Shown here: in pieces, positions 1 through 9,906 of the stretch
Layout: each line of letters starts with the position of its first letter
Numbering within the stretch: the stretch's first letter is position 1
Source of the DNA: Chloranthus sessilifolius
Lineage: Eukaryota; Streptophyta; Magnoliopsida; Chloranthales; Chloranthaceae
Assembly (NCBI GenBank): GCA_021018995.1
Contig: CM037586.1
Coordinates: forward strand, 145,928,060-145,992,059
Length of the DNA stretch: 64,000 nt
Direction: 5' to 3'
Notes under the pieces: generated by a model
What the model was told of the DNA's origin: nothing
Seen by the model: only the letters and a program-made list of their open reading frames with translations
Databases searched by the model: none
Made by a program: the position numbers and the translations under genes

Positions 1-14
1 ATGGTAAAAAAATA

Positions 15-180
15 AATTCAAAATTTGAAAAGACACTTTCGAAAAAACACTTTAGAGAATAAATATTTACAAATATGCCATTGAATTATTTTACAAGTTT
101 GCCATTGAATTATTAATGATAATTTAACCTTAATTTTAAAATACAAAAATATATTTTACTATTCTAATATATATAACATT
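15..180. repeat. Left copy of a ~160-bp direct repeat
   Basis: This AT-rich stretch recurs at about 866-1023. Both copies share GAAAAGACACTTT, then ATATTTAC, CCATT(G/A)AATTATT and a TTTTAAAATA block, in the same order and strand. Identity by eye is about 70-75%. The pair brackets the large hairpin at 217-684, so the whole 15-1023 block may be one element, but I recognise no family and see no coding capacity. Confidence 0.6.
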
Positions 181-216
181 CCCCCACTTGTTTTAAAATA
201 AATGAAAATAAAAATA

Positions 217-684
217 AAAAATTGTGTATAAAAAAATTTGTGTGGCAAGTTCTTTTTCTAGAAAGTGCAATCTAGAAAAGAATATACGATTCTTGGCAAG
301 ACCGGACTCTATGATATCCTAAAAGCAGATTTGCTGGGAACTCTATTGCATCTTCGTTTATCCAACGGAGTGAGGGCGTCTATTGTCTTTAAGACAACGT
401 AGTGAACTATGTGCCTCGGAACCATTATCAATCCCAAATTTTCATTAACAATTTAAAGACAATAGATCGTTCTAATGGCTCCGAGGCACGTAGTTCACTA
501 CGTTGTCTTAAAGACAATAATCGCCCTCATTCTGTTGGATAAACGAATATGCAATAGAGTTCCCAGCGAATCTGTCTTCAGAATATAACAGAGCCCGGTC
601 TTGCCAAGGACCGTATGTTCTTTTCTAGATTGCACTTTCTAGAAAAAGAACTTGCCACACAAATTTTCTGATACACAAATGATA
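217..684. repeat. Large near-perfect hairpin (foldback/MITE-like)
   Basis: The left arm (about 217-445) and right arm (about 470-684) are inverted copies over some 215-230 bp. Examples are TTTGTGTGGCAAGTTC on the left with GAACTTGCCACACAAA on the right, and GTGCCTCGG with CCGAGGCAC near the loop. The loop is only about 25 bp. There is no ORF of note. The structure fits a MITE or recent foldback, or an inverted duplication able to give hairpin-derived small RNAs. No clear target duplication was found. A short relative of the inner arm occurs near 32497-32524. Confidence 0.75.
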
Positions 685-865
685 AGAACGAAAAAGAAAA
701 AATATATATATACCTTATTTGTAAAAAGATAAATCGATTTCACTTGTGTCTTTTCATAGAGTTCTATCCTTTCAGATAACATTAAAAAGATTCACTTTGT
801 GTCTTTTCAGATTTACTGTGAAGTAATGCCAGACTTATATCTTTTCACATTTACGGTGAAGAGAT

Positions 866-992
866 AAATTTAAATCTGAAAAGACACTTTTTTAGAAAAA
901 TAATATTTACTTATTTACCATTAAATTATTATTAATATATATAATAATAATTATAAACTTTATTTTAAAATAATAAAATATATATTACTACA

Positions 993-1023
<31 letters not shown>
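866..1023. repeat. Right copy of the ~160-bp direct repeat, ending in an (AT)n tract
   Basis: This is the partner of 15-180. It begins with CTGAAAAGACAC and ends in a TA microsatellite (996-1024). Just before it, 800-886 has a small inverted pair (GTGTCTTTTCAGATTTA and TAAATCTGAAAAGACAC), so this flank also folds back on itself. Confidence 0.55.
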
Positions 1024-1024
<1 letters not shown>

Positions 1025-1559
1025 ACAATATCTGGATAAGCTATAGCTTAAAAGCCACATAGATTCCAGATAGACTTAAGGACTTGTTTTTTTTAGTTCA
1101 TTCTGCTAGGTTGTGCGGACCTCACCCGCAACATTTTATTAATAAAAGTCATACAAATTTGCGGCTTATGTAGCAAAATTGATCGTGCACATAGTGAGCC
1201 CAAGGACGATAGGCATTCAGTAGCCATTCAGGTCGTGCCACATAAGCTTACCAGCAAAATTATCTAGCTTTAATTATTAATCTTAACTAAGAAATGTTGA
1301 GTAACCCTTATCCAACGCCTTAAAAACTTGCATTTACCCAACTCTCTTTAACCCTTCGAAGGAAAGGCTTCACGAGCTTGACATGAAGGAAAGATTCTAG
1401 AGTCTAAAGTGCCCTATAGCTGCAGGTCTCCTTTAGTGTTGGAAGTCTGGGACATTAATTTCTGGTGCTGCTTATTATACATTCAGTCTAAAAACAAACA
1501 AATACACAAAATTAAAGAGAAAAACATCACAGTGGCTCAAAGATCATGGGGAAATTTCC
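1025..1559. other. Spacer including the likely HSP21 3' UTR; no gene seen
   Basis: The minus-strand HSP21 reading frame stops at 1560, so the right part (about 1350-1559) probably holds its 3' UTR. No protein family, RNA gene or repeat is recognised in 1025-1350. Short ORFs here have no recognisable domain. Confidence 0.4.
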
Positions 1560-2410
1560 TTACTGTATCTGGACGTCAACTACTTTGTGATCGACTTTGG
1601 TCTTAGGAATAGAAATGAACAAGACCCCATTTTTAAACTCCGCCTTGATCTTATCCTTCTCGCAGTTGTCGGGAAGGACGAAGCGCATATCGTATATATT
1701 AGAGCTCTGGCTCCACCACGAATCCTCGCCTTTCTCTTCCTTGGTTTTGGTACTTCGTTCTCCCTTAATAACAAGGACGTTGTCTTCTATTGAAACCTTC
1801 ACTTCTACTTTGGAGAGTCCAGGCATATCGAACCGCATCTTGATCTCCTTCTCGTCCTCTTTGAAATCCCATGGTTGGCGAATTTCCCCGACTGCCCGGT
1901 TCGAACCGGGGAACAACATCACGTCATCAAACAGCCGGTCTATGGTTTCCACCATCTGGCGCATGGTCCTCATTGGAGAAAACGGGTCCACTAGACCTAC
2001 ATATAAATTTATTATGATTAACCCAAAAACAAAACTATAATTTAAAATTAGGGCCTTTTAGACTATTAGTCATCTCGGTAGGGGTTACCAAAGGGGGAGA
2101 GTTCGAGAGTCGACCGTCGTGGTCTGCGCTCTGTCTCTGTTTTGTTTTTTTGATAACTTCGCTCTATCTCTGTTGATCCTTTCTTATGTTCCACTTGTAC
2201 ATCCGCTGACTTATCTTTGTTCTCCGCCGTCGCTTGAGGTCTTAGGATGGAGAACCGAGATGGTCCACCGCTAACCCTAAACGTGGAAACGCGTCTACCA
2301 TTCGATGGAAAGGGAACAGAAGATGGTGAGCCCTCGGTTCTTGAAGGTCTTGGGTGCAGGGAGAAGAGCGCAGAAGAGTTAATCGTGTTGGAGGCAGCAA
2401 AAGCAGACAT
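1560..2410 (-). CDS. HSP21: Chloroplast small heat-shock protein HSP21 (HSP20 family), two exons
   Basis: ATP-independent plastid chaperone that binds unfolding proteins during heat stress. Exon 1 is 2089-2410 and exon 2 is 1560-1996. A 92-bp GT-AG intron (1997-2088) splits the Gly codon of SPFG. The joined frame is 759 nt, coding 252 residues (Arabidopsis HSP21 is about 227). Residues 1 to about 60 are a Ser/Arg-rich transit peptide starting [13 protein letters not shown]. Next comes the Met-rich amphipathic segment that marks plastid HSP21 ([19 protein letters not shown]). The alpha-crystallin domain follows, with [18 protein letters not shown] and [10 protein letters not shown]. The tail ends VVDVQIQ, with V-x-I in the usual C-terminal position. 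No break is seen. The start is the first Met of an open frame with a good transit peptide. The family and intron position match known HSP21 genes. That the protein works in the plastid is inferred from the leader. Confidence 0.95.
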
Positions 2411-2523
2411 GGTCGGAGGAATATGGACGAATGTATTGGATTAAGAAGCTTTGACCCCGAGAAGAGGAAACCAAACACTGAGAAACCTGACTTGAGAATG
2501 GATGTCAATCGGAGTTTATTAGT

Positions 2524-2554
<31 letters not shown>

Positions 2555-2700
2555 GGAGGTGGAAAAGAGAAGAGCAATCGGGAAGCCTCGTCTGGAGGGC
2601 TGAAAACTCTGGATGCAGTACACGTGGCAAACAACTTCCTTCGGGAAAACTCCTTCGGAGCTTTAGAATCTTCTAGGACCGCCTCGCCTCGTTTTGAAAC
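2411..2700 (-). promoter_or_regulatory. HSP21 promoter with heat-shock elements and an ABRE/G-box-like site
   Basis: Upstream of the minus-strand start there is a long TA tract (2525-2551) that could serve as a TATA region. Beyond it, TTCGGGAA (2640-2647) and GAATCTTC (2666-2673) are perfect inverted GAA/TTC pairs, the core of heat-shock factor sites, with imperfect extra modules beside them. CACGTGGC (2621-2628) is an ACGTGGC-type ABRE/G-box. This layout fits a heat-inducible gene. Transcription start and factor binding are inferred. Confidence 0.6.
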
Positions 2701-2897
2701 CCACGAAAAGAATATCTTTCTTACGTTTTTGCAAGGGCCAAACAGGCTAATCTCGGCCGTCAATCTTGTTTTGACATACTGAAGCGCCCCAGATCAAAAA
2801 GATATAACACGGCCTGAAACAAAGATATAAGGGAATATACGTGGCAAACGCATCGACTCTAAAATCGTCCATACCGTTTGGTACGGCGTGATATGAA

Positions 2898-2980
2898 CGG
2901 CATATTTTACCCAAACAAAGTGCAAGGCAGTTGATGTGGCGCAAGGTAACCAGTTGTAAGTGTGGTGAGACTAAATTAAT
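2898..2980. repeat. Truncated MITE abutting the MULE
   Basis: ACAAAGTGCAAGGC, TGATGTGGCGC and a block ending GACTAAATTAATGG match, in order, the reverse complement of the MITE at 48456-48600. The similarity stops where the MULE terminus starts (2981). The other half was not found after 13476. Confidence 0.5.
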
Positions 2981-3020
2981 GGAAAATTTATCAGACCGGC
3001 ACGGTCAGATACATCTTTTA
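2981..3020 (+). repeat. Left terminal inverted repeat of the MULE
   Basis: It starts GGAAAATTTATCAGACCGG and ends CAGATACATCTTTTA. It matches the reverse complement of 13437-13476 with seven mismatches and no gap. Similarity stops sharply inward. Confidence 0.8.
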
Positions 3021-3049
3021 GCACGCTTCGTTAGATCAGTCTACTTCTG

Positions 3050-4010
3050 ATACTAACAGTCGCGAGACGTCCTTCGACGCGCTTTTAATCTGCGCGGTGC
3101 TTCGCTACCGCATACAGCGAAGCCAATCCATCTACATATCAGCTCTGATACCATCCGCCTAGAGGACGGGAACTCCGCCAACATGGTTACCTCTGTTTCA
3201 CGGCCTACCATCCAGCTTATCGTACCCCTTACGACACGCCAATCGCACCACTGTGCTAAACTTGGCCTGCTCAAGCTTCACCCTGTACACTACACTAGTA
3301 CCTCACTCGCAACAGTCTTGGCATGCAGCTTCCCATGCCACCATGTCTTGCTCACCTGCCGAATCAAGCCCACAGCCTTGTGTCTCGTGCTCGCGTGCCC
3401 AACTGAGTCCCACGCAGCTTGCCTTCGTGTGTGTTCCGAATTACTAGCACACGTTCATCCTTAGCCCACATGCTGTTGTGCTCAACTGAGTCCCACGCTG
3501 TGCCCTGGTGTTCTCATGAGGTTGCCCAGCCGTATGCACCGCGACGCGTAGTCCGGAGCCATACTTCAACCTCCCTTGGGTGCCACACGGCATCGCTGAG
3601 TCGGTGTCCTAGGCCCACCCTTTCAGGCCTAGGAGACACTTGCGCCTCCTCTGGCAACGCAAGGCCCCGTGTGCGGGGGAATAGCTCTCAAGCTCCCTTC
3701 CCCTATATAAGGGTAAAACAGTCATTCAGCCAGAATGACAGGAGAACCTCAAACCCCTTGGTTTCACATACCGCAACGCCTCTTGCATCGCTAGCCCACC
3801 TTGGCTATGTCGCGACCGTGTCGCCCCCGCGTCCTACCCTCATGCGACCATGTCGCGTCCTCGCAGCGCGACCACGTCGCTAGGCCCACTTGGCCCCATG
3901 TTGCGTGCCCTCCTGGCACCACTTGTCGTGCTCCAAACACCATGCTGCAAGCTCGAGTATTGGCCCCGTCATACGTCACTCGCCCTTAGGAATTGCCCAA
4001 ACTACCCCCA
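3050..4010. other. GC-rich module at the 5' side of the ULP1-like gene
   Basis: This kilobase is strongly C/G-rich, while the rest of the MULE is AT-rich. It has repeated phrases (GAGTCCCACGC; GCGACC(A/G)TGTCGC several times at 3808-3880) and a TATA-like TATATAA at 3704-3710 on the plus strand, followed by 5'-UTR-like sequence to about 4240. It may be the promoter of the ULP1-like gene or a captured foreign segment. Open frames across it match no family I know. Confidence 0.4.
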
Positions 4011-4252
4011 ATGTAATAAATAACCGCCATTTTTTCAACTCTTCACTGTTTACCTTTCTCTATTTTTTACTTTTTCGTTCGAAGTCGGTGGAGAGTCGGT
4101 GTCGCTTCGTAGACGCTAGCGTTTAGTTCTACAATCTTCAAGCTACCAAATCACTGAGTTGGAATTAAAATTACCTTCCATTGTTGTAGATTTTTTTTTT
4201 CTCCTTCCTTTAGTGCACATTTTGACATAATTTATTAAGGTTATCCTATATA

Positions 4253-4385
4253 CAATCGATATCGATTACATATGTAATCGATATCGCTTACATATATAAT
4301 CGATATCGATTGTATTTGTACTCGTAATCGACTATATAAATAGTCGATGATGACTCTATAAAAAATCGATATCGACTCTATATGT
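4253..4385. repeat. ATCGATATCGA array 1 (5' flank of the ULP1-like gene)
   Basis: Several degenerate units of about 20-22 bp, such as TAATCGATATCGATTACAT, in both orientations. It is the first of seven such arrays in the MULE. Confidence 0.75.
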
Positions 4386-5102
4386 ATATAATTAATACCC
4401 ATCATATGAATATAATTATTACCCAACATATTAACTCCTCGATGCCATAACCCATAATAAATCATACGAGGTTTTATATTTATTTCAGCCGACGTTTAAT
4501 TTCCTTCAATTTATTGCCAACTACCCTTTTGTAAAACCATTATGGCAAGTAAGCTTGGAAGGATGAGAAAATTTAATACAACGATTCGTATTCTACCATC
4601 TAGGCGCTTTAAATACAGGTTTAGTTCGTCCTTAGTAAAATGAGTCCCTATCATCCCTACCAGCCCATCTTTCCTCATGACAGACGATAAAAAATGATAA
4701 AAAAATCAATTATAATCCAATCAAGTTCTTTCCCGTATGGGAGACCCTACCACCACTACCAGAATCAGATCCTCTGCAGTTCCTATAGGACGAATACGAG
4801 GAAGTACAGAAAATTTTGGCGAAGAAAGAAAAGAAAAAGAAGAAAAGAAAGAAAAAGAAAATTAAGACGAAACCACCCATCTCTTAACTCCACCCACCAC
4901 CTGCTCATCATCCATCTTCCTAAATTTTGGTTAGAAGCGTAGGACCGATCTTTATCGAAGAATCTTCTATCGGACGTTGCTGCCAGAGTCTTAGTTTAGT
5001 GTGTCCAGATTTTATTTTTAACTGTAAATGAAATATTTTGAATGTAAATGAAAATTTTTGAGTGGATGGAGACTTCATGAAATATTTTGAGTCTGTAAAT
5101 TA

Positions 5103-5470
5103 AATAACGACTCTAATTAAAACCGATATCGACTCTAAATGTAATCGATAACGACTCTACATGTAATCGATAACGACTCTAAATGTAATCGATATCGACT
5201 CTATATGTAATCGATAACGACTCTACATGTAATCGATAACGATTCTAAATGTAATCGATATCGACTCTATATGTAATCGATAACGACTATAAATAAAATC
5301 GATATCGATTACATTTAGAGTCGATATCGATTACATTTAGAATCGATAATAATTACAATTAGAGTCGATATCGATTACAAGTAGAATCGATATCGATTAC
5401 ATTTAGAGTCGTTATCGATTTTATTTATAGTCGTTATCGATTACATTTAGAGTCGATATCGGTTTTATAT
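5103..5470. repeat. ATCGATATCGA array 2, a tandem array that inverts to form a hairpin
   Basis: About seven 22-bp units read GTAATCGATAACGACTCTAA up to ~5285. The array then flips, and about seven units read as the reverse complement (ATTTAGAGTCGATATCGATT). It lies in the probable intron before the DUF1985 exon, whose T-rich acceptor is at about 5530-5540. The flip gives a potential stem of roughly 170 bp. Confidence 0.85.
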
Positions 5471-6334
5471 ATTACAGTTCAGTTAACATTTAAACTATTC
5501 TTGTTAATGTGAGACTCAGTCCTTTCTTTTTTTTTACAGTTCATTTCAACTAGCTATCAAGATAGTTGTATACCGACCTGTTGTCAAGTGTTCTCCCAGT
5601 GCAATTTCGAATCTCTACGATAATGCTACCCCAACTCGAAAGAAGTTGCTGAGAGATTCAGTTTTCGATGGAATATTTCAAATGCCTAATGGTGTGAAAT
5701 TTCTTTTCGATGTGGTCGATGCGATGTTGACGTTTTGAGTTGAAAAAAATCACTTCCGAATCGGAAAGACTGATGTCTATCTTCAGAAGTTGGACATTGC
5801 ATTGATACTGGGTCTTGCCGTAGTTGGCCCAGAAAAGTATACCCCGTCCATTAAACCACTGGAAGAACAAACCATTCGATACAAATACTTTCGTGGAACG
5901 CCTCCTGAAAAAATTCTCCGATCTCATAGATGCTGCAATTTGGAGAGCGAAAAGTGATGAAGACTTCGTAAAGTTGTCCCTTCTATATGTGTTGTGCATA
6001 TTTCTCTTTCCCGGGTCCCACCATCAACTTTCGAAAGACCACATCGACCTCATCGATGATGTGGAGAACTTTAACTGAACTCCGTAGAGTCTCCACGTGT
6101 ACCACGACTTGATCGAGTATATAATGAAGGCCGCGGCGAATAGAAAGATCGCAGAGACAGATAAAGCCCTTAAGACGTACAACACATATGGATGCATATG
6201 TGTACTTCAATGGTCGGACAGGGCGCAGTCAAGGATCAGAAGTTACACACGCAGACAGATGTTAGACAGCAAGGTATGAGGTCTATTAAATAATTCAAAT
6301 AAAAGGAGTAGAGAGATCTGATGCCGATTCATTC

Positions 6335-6595
6335 TAGAATCGATAATGACTTACTAAGTAGTCGATACCGATTCATTAAGTAATCGATAGCGATGCTGTC
6401 AAAAATTGATAGCGACTATTTAATAAGTCGATAACGATTCATTACAAAATCAATAACGACTTACTAAGTAGTCGATACCGATTCCGTACGTAATCGATAG
6501 TGATGCAGTACAGAATCGATAACGATTTATTAAATAGTTGGTATCGATTCATTACATAATCGATAGTGATTTATTAAATAGTCGATACTTTGCAT
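6335..6595. repeat. ATCGATATCGA array 3 (intron 6274-6652)
   Basis: Degenerate ~22-bp units such as AGTCGATACCGATTCATTA and AATCGATAGCGATGC fill most of this intron of the ULP1-like gene. Confidence 0.8.
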
Positions 6596-7284
6596 TTAGA
6601 ATATATGATCAATTTAGTGTGTTATTGACCGTGTTTTCTTTTCTTTCAAAAGGTTCGCGCTCTCCTCGTGCCTGTTGGCTTCGAATTAGAGATATCCATC
6701 TTAAAAGAATATCTACGGGTTAAAAATGTCGTTGGGGGGAAGAGGAAAGAGCCTCATGAACCAGTTAAGAAAGTTATGAAAGAGATGCGGCCAAAGAATA
6801 AGAGAAATTACATTCCGGTCGAGAATATTGACGAGGAAGAATGGGATGACCAATCGACGTCGGACGAAGAATCGTCCTCGAAAAAGGGCCCCGTCCATGC
6901 AGGTGTAGAGCGGCCGAGAACTAGGGGGGCCACGAAGGAGAGCCTAGCTGCGAAAGAGAGCCCAGCTGAACCGTCCACCTCCAATGAGTTGTTGTTGAGG
7001 AGGGTCGACGGTTTGGCGCTAGAGAACTTGAAGCTCACCCAAAGAGTGAGTGATTTGGAGGGATAGAATAAGGTCCTGGCAAAACATTGTGCTTCCATAG
7101 AGAAACTATGCAACTCCTTAAATGAGCAGCTGAAATCAAGGGATGAGGATTTGCAGAAGTTGAATCACTACAACTCGTTGGTCAGAAAGGGCCAGGGGAA
7201 TATAAAAGAACTTAAAAATTTATTGGAGGCGATACCTAAGGTATGTGTTGACACGTGGTATTTATGTGTTCAGATTTGTTAACA

Positions 7285-7475
7285 TAAATCGATATCAACT
7301 ATATAGAGAGTTGATAACGACTATATATTTAATCGTTATCGACTATATATACAGTCGATAACGACTGTATATTGAATCGTTATCGACTATATATACAGTC
7401 GATAACAATTGTATATTGAATCGTTATCGACTATATATACAGTCGAGAACGATTAAATGTAAAATCGATTTGGAC
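7285..7475. repeat. ATCGATATCGA array 4 (intron 7241-7512)
   Basis: Units such as ATCGTTATCGACTATATATA alternate with ACAGTCGATAACGACTG, so successive units are inverted relative to each other. It fills most of the intron. Confidence 0.8.
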
Positions 7476-8206
7476 TTTTTAAAATATTTTGCACCATTAT
7501 TTCGATGTTCAGGATGGCGGTATTGAGGAGCTGATATCGAAAGTGTGCGACACAACGGTCGATGAGAAACCATCAGCTCCCCTGCATCAGGATCCTCCCA
7601 CGGGTGAGGTGACGGCAGCTGCTGACGAGCTGCCTGAGACTCAAACCGATAAGGGTCCAGTTGGTGAAGAGTAAACCTCTTCCCAATTGCCTCACTAACA
7701 AATTGACCCTCGCTTAAGACCTAGGCAAGGAAAACTCATTAAAATAGCTGCCGTCAAACCTAGGACACAGCGAAGGATAGCGACGATAAAAAAGCCTATA
7801 ACCAAGAAGGCCATTGAAAGAAAAACTGTTGAGCCTGGACCGATGACTGATGCTACTGCTAAGCCTAGGTCTACGGCTGATGATGCTACTGTTGTGCTGA
7901 CAGCGGAGCTGAAATGCATGCAAGAGATATGGAACAAGCCTGAGAAGGAGGACGAGTAAGTTATTCTTCCTAGGACCAAGCCTGAATCTTTCACTTTATT
8001 ATTATAAATTTACAAATGTATTACGAAGATTAGTTACGTTGGCCTTCATTTATGCAGTGACTACATAAGCACCGTCGGTAACTATAGGCTGGTGGTGCAA
8101 TCTTTTAGATGTTTGGAGGGTACGCAGTACATGGACAATTTTGTAAGTAAAGTAAAGCTATTGTAGCTATTATAGGCACAAATAGACAATTTAAAGTTTT
8201 CGACGA

Positions 8207-8455
8207 CTCGAAATAGAGTCGTTATCGGCTCTACACTGAATCGGTATCGATTCATTTTAAAATTGATGACGATGACTTATATAATGGTTATCGACTTTAC
8301 AAGGATTTGTTATCGATTCATTGTATAGTCAATGGCGATTATATATATAATCGTTATCGACTCGACAACGAATAGATATCGATTCAGTCTAGAGTCAATA
8401 TCGATTATATAAGTCATCGCCATCGATTATAAAATGAGTCGATACCGATTATTTA
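8207..8455. repeat. ATCGATATCGA array 5 (intron 8143-8495)
   Basis: More diverged units (GAATCGGTATCGATTCATTT, AATCGTTATCGACTCG) inside the intron between two well-defined ULP1-like exons. Confidence 0.75.
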
Positions 8456-9464
8456 ACTCTAACTGCATATTTAACTCTAACTGCTTTGGTTTCAGATTAT
8501 GGGCGCCTACCTGAGACACTTGAAAGTAATTGATGACGATATTCATCTTGATGTAAAGCACAAAAGCTTCCTTATGAGCCCTACCACTCTGACGTACATG
8601 GGCTTTGAACTGAACGATTTCAATAAGTTCCTTCTCGCTGAAAGATTTTATGAAGAATCGTTCGAGAGTCAAATTAAACGGTGGGATGCCTATAAACAAG
8701 AACAGAGCCAAGGCAAGAAGCTGATGGAAAATTTCTTCTTCAATCAGTTTTGAAATTTGTGGGCTCACAAGTGCAGCACAGTATGCTTCTAACCTCTTTA
8801 TAATTTTTCTATCATACCCTTTGAGATTATATTACTTTTTTATAGATATTTATGCCAATTCATTCTCAACAACCATTACACTGGGCGCTTGCGATTGTGA
8901 ATTTAGTCAAATGATCGATAATAGTCGTCGACCCTATATTTAATAGGCCCTCTAAGGAAAGATATCCGACCCAATTAAAAACGCTAGTAAGATATTTTGC
9001 TTAGCATATCTTTCATCATTGTTAGCTTAGTATATCTGACATTCCTTTATTTTGAAACAGACCCACTACCTTCCCGCGGTTTTATATTCGTACGGTGACT
9101 CCACTGCACTGAACACGAAGACCTATCCTTGGTTATCTAGTGACTGCCGGATCAAAGCCCTTCCCCGACAGACCAATTCGAGTGATTGTGGGGTGTTTGT
9201 GGTGAAGTATGTGGAGTACTTCATATCGGGGAAAAAATTTGACTTCGCGTAATCAGATATGGATAGGTTCAGGGCAGAAATTGGCCATACACTGACGACA
9301 TACACCGGCGATAGGGGAAGAGAACTTGAGGAGGACGACAAAGAGGAGGAGGCGCAGCAGTAGTGTGGTTGTAAATGTAAATGACACACTTTTTGTAAAT
9401 GAAACATTTTTAATATAATTGAAATATTTTTTAAGTAGCAGTGGTTATAATGTAGAAATAGAAG

Positions 9465-9752
9465 TCATTATCGACTTATATATAGTTGTCATCGACTATA
9501 CAAATAATCGATAATGACTCTATTTAGAGTCGCTATCGACTATATAAATAGTCGATATCGATTCTAAAATGAATCGATATCGACTTTATATAAAGTCGAA
9601 GGTGATTCTGAATAGAGTCACTATCGATTATTTATATAGTCGATGGCGACTCTGTATAGAGTCACTATCGATTATAAATATAGTCGATGACGACTATAAA
9701 TAATCGACAACGACTATATATACAATCGTCAACGAGTATATATACAGTCGCT
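9465..9752. repeat. ATCGATATCGA array 6 (between the convergent genes)
   Basis: Units such as AGTCGATATCGATTCTAAAA occur in both orientations. They lie between the 3' end of the ULP1-like gene (9363) and the 3' end of the transposase gene (9907). Confidence 0.8.
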
Positions 9753-9906
9753 GACATCTTATTTGTACATTCTTGGTTGCATGTTTCTGTGTAACTGTAC
9801 AGGAAAATTACAACTATTGCGAATCAAAAAAATCTAGATTCTAAATTTCTGAGCAAATATATATTCTCGTTTACATTCCATCTATCTTTATTAAAAATAT
9901 ACACTA

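Larger units (their letters stand above)
4694..9363 (+). pseudogene. Decayed ULP1-like (C48 protease) gene with DUF1985 domain, multi-exon
   Basis: SUMO-protease-like gene carried by the MULE. A Lys-rich N-terminal exon (about 4700-4900) is followed by a DUF1985 block (about 5541-6273), with phrases such as DFVKLSLLYVLCIFLF and AAANRKIAETDKALKTYNTYGC in shifted frames. Further exons are 6653-7240 (acidic/coiled), 7513-7955, 8058-8142 (DYISTVGNYRLVVQSFRCLEG), 8496 to about 8780, 8846 to about 9000 and 9061-9363. All internal junctions named fit GT-AG. C48 catalytic parts are visible: His in HWALAIV (~8879), Asp in VVDP (~8928) and Cys in QTNSSDCGVFVVKYVEYF (~9187). The frame is broken by stops (for example in the DUF1985 exon and just after KKFDFA) and by at least one frameshift. 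Four introns or probable introns contain the ATCGATATCGA arrays. Domain identity is high confidence; exact exons are inferred. Confidence 0.85.

Noticed and set aside
1587-2040. Plus-strand open frames across the HSP21 gene
   Set aside because: They are antisense shadows of the clearly coding minus-strand exons.
2242-2763. Minus-strand 173-residue frame overlapping HSP21 exon 1 and the promoter
   Set aside because: It runs through the TA microsatellite and is out of frame with the transit peptide; not a gene.
3141-3152. GCTCTGATACCA, which is an initiator-tRNA primer site on the minus strand, next to the GC-rich block
   Set aside because: An LTR could lie at 3153-4010, but it would not end in CA, no partner LTR or coding domain exists, and a TATA-like box points the other way. 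The 12-mer alone is not enough.
4253-9752. Regularly spaced short repeats that could suggest a CRISPR array
   Set aside because: Plant nuclear context, no constant-length unique spacers, units degenerate and palindromic, no cas genes.
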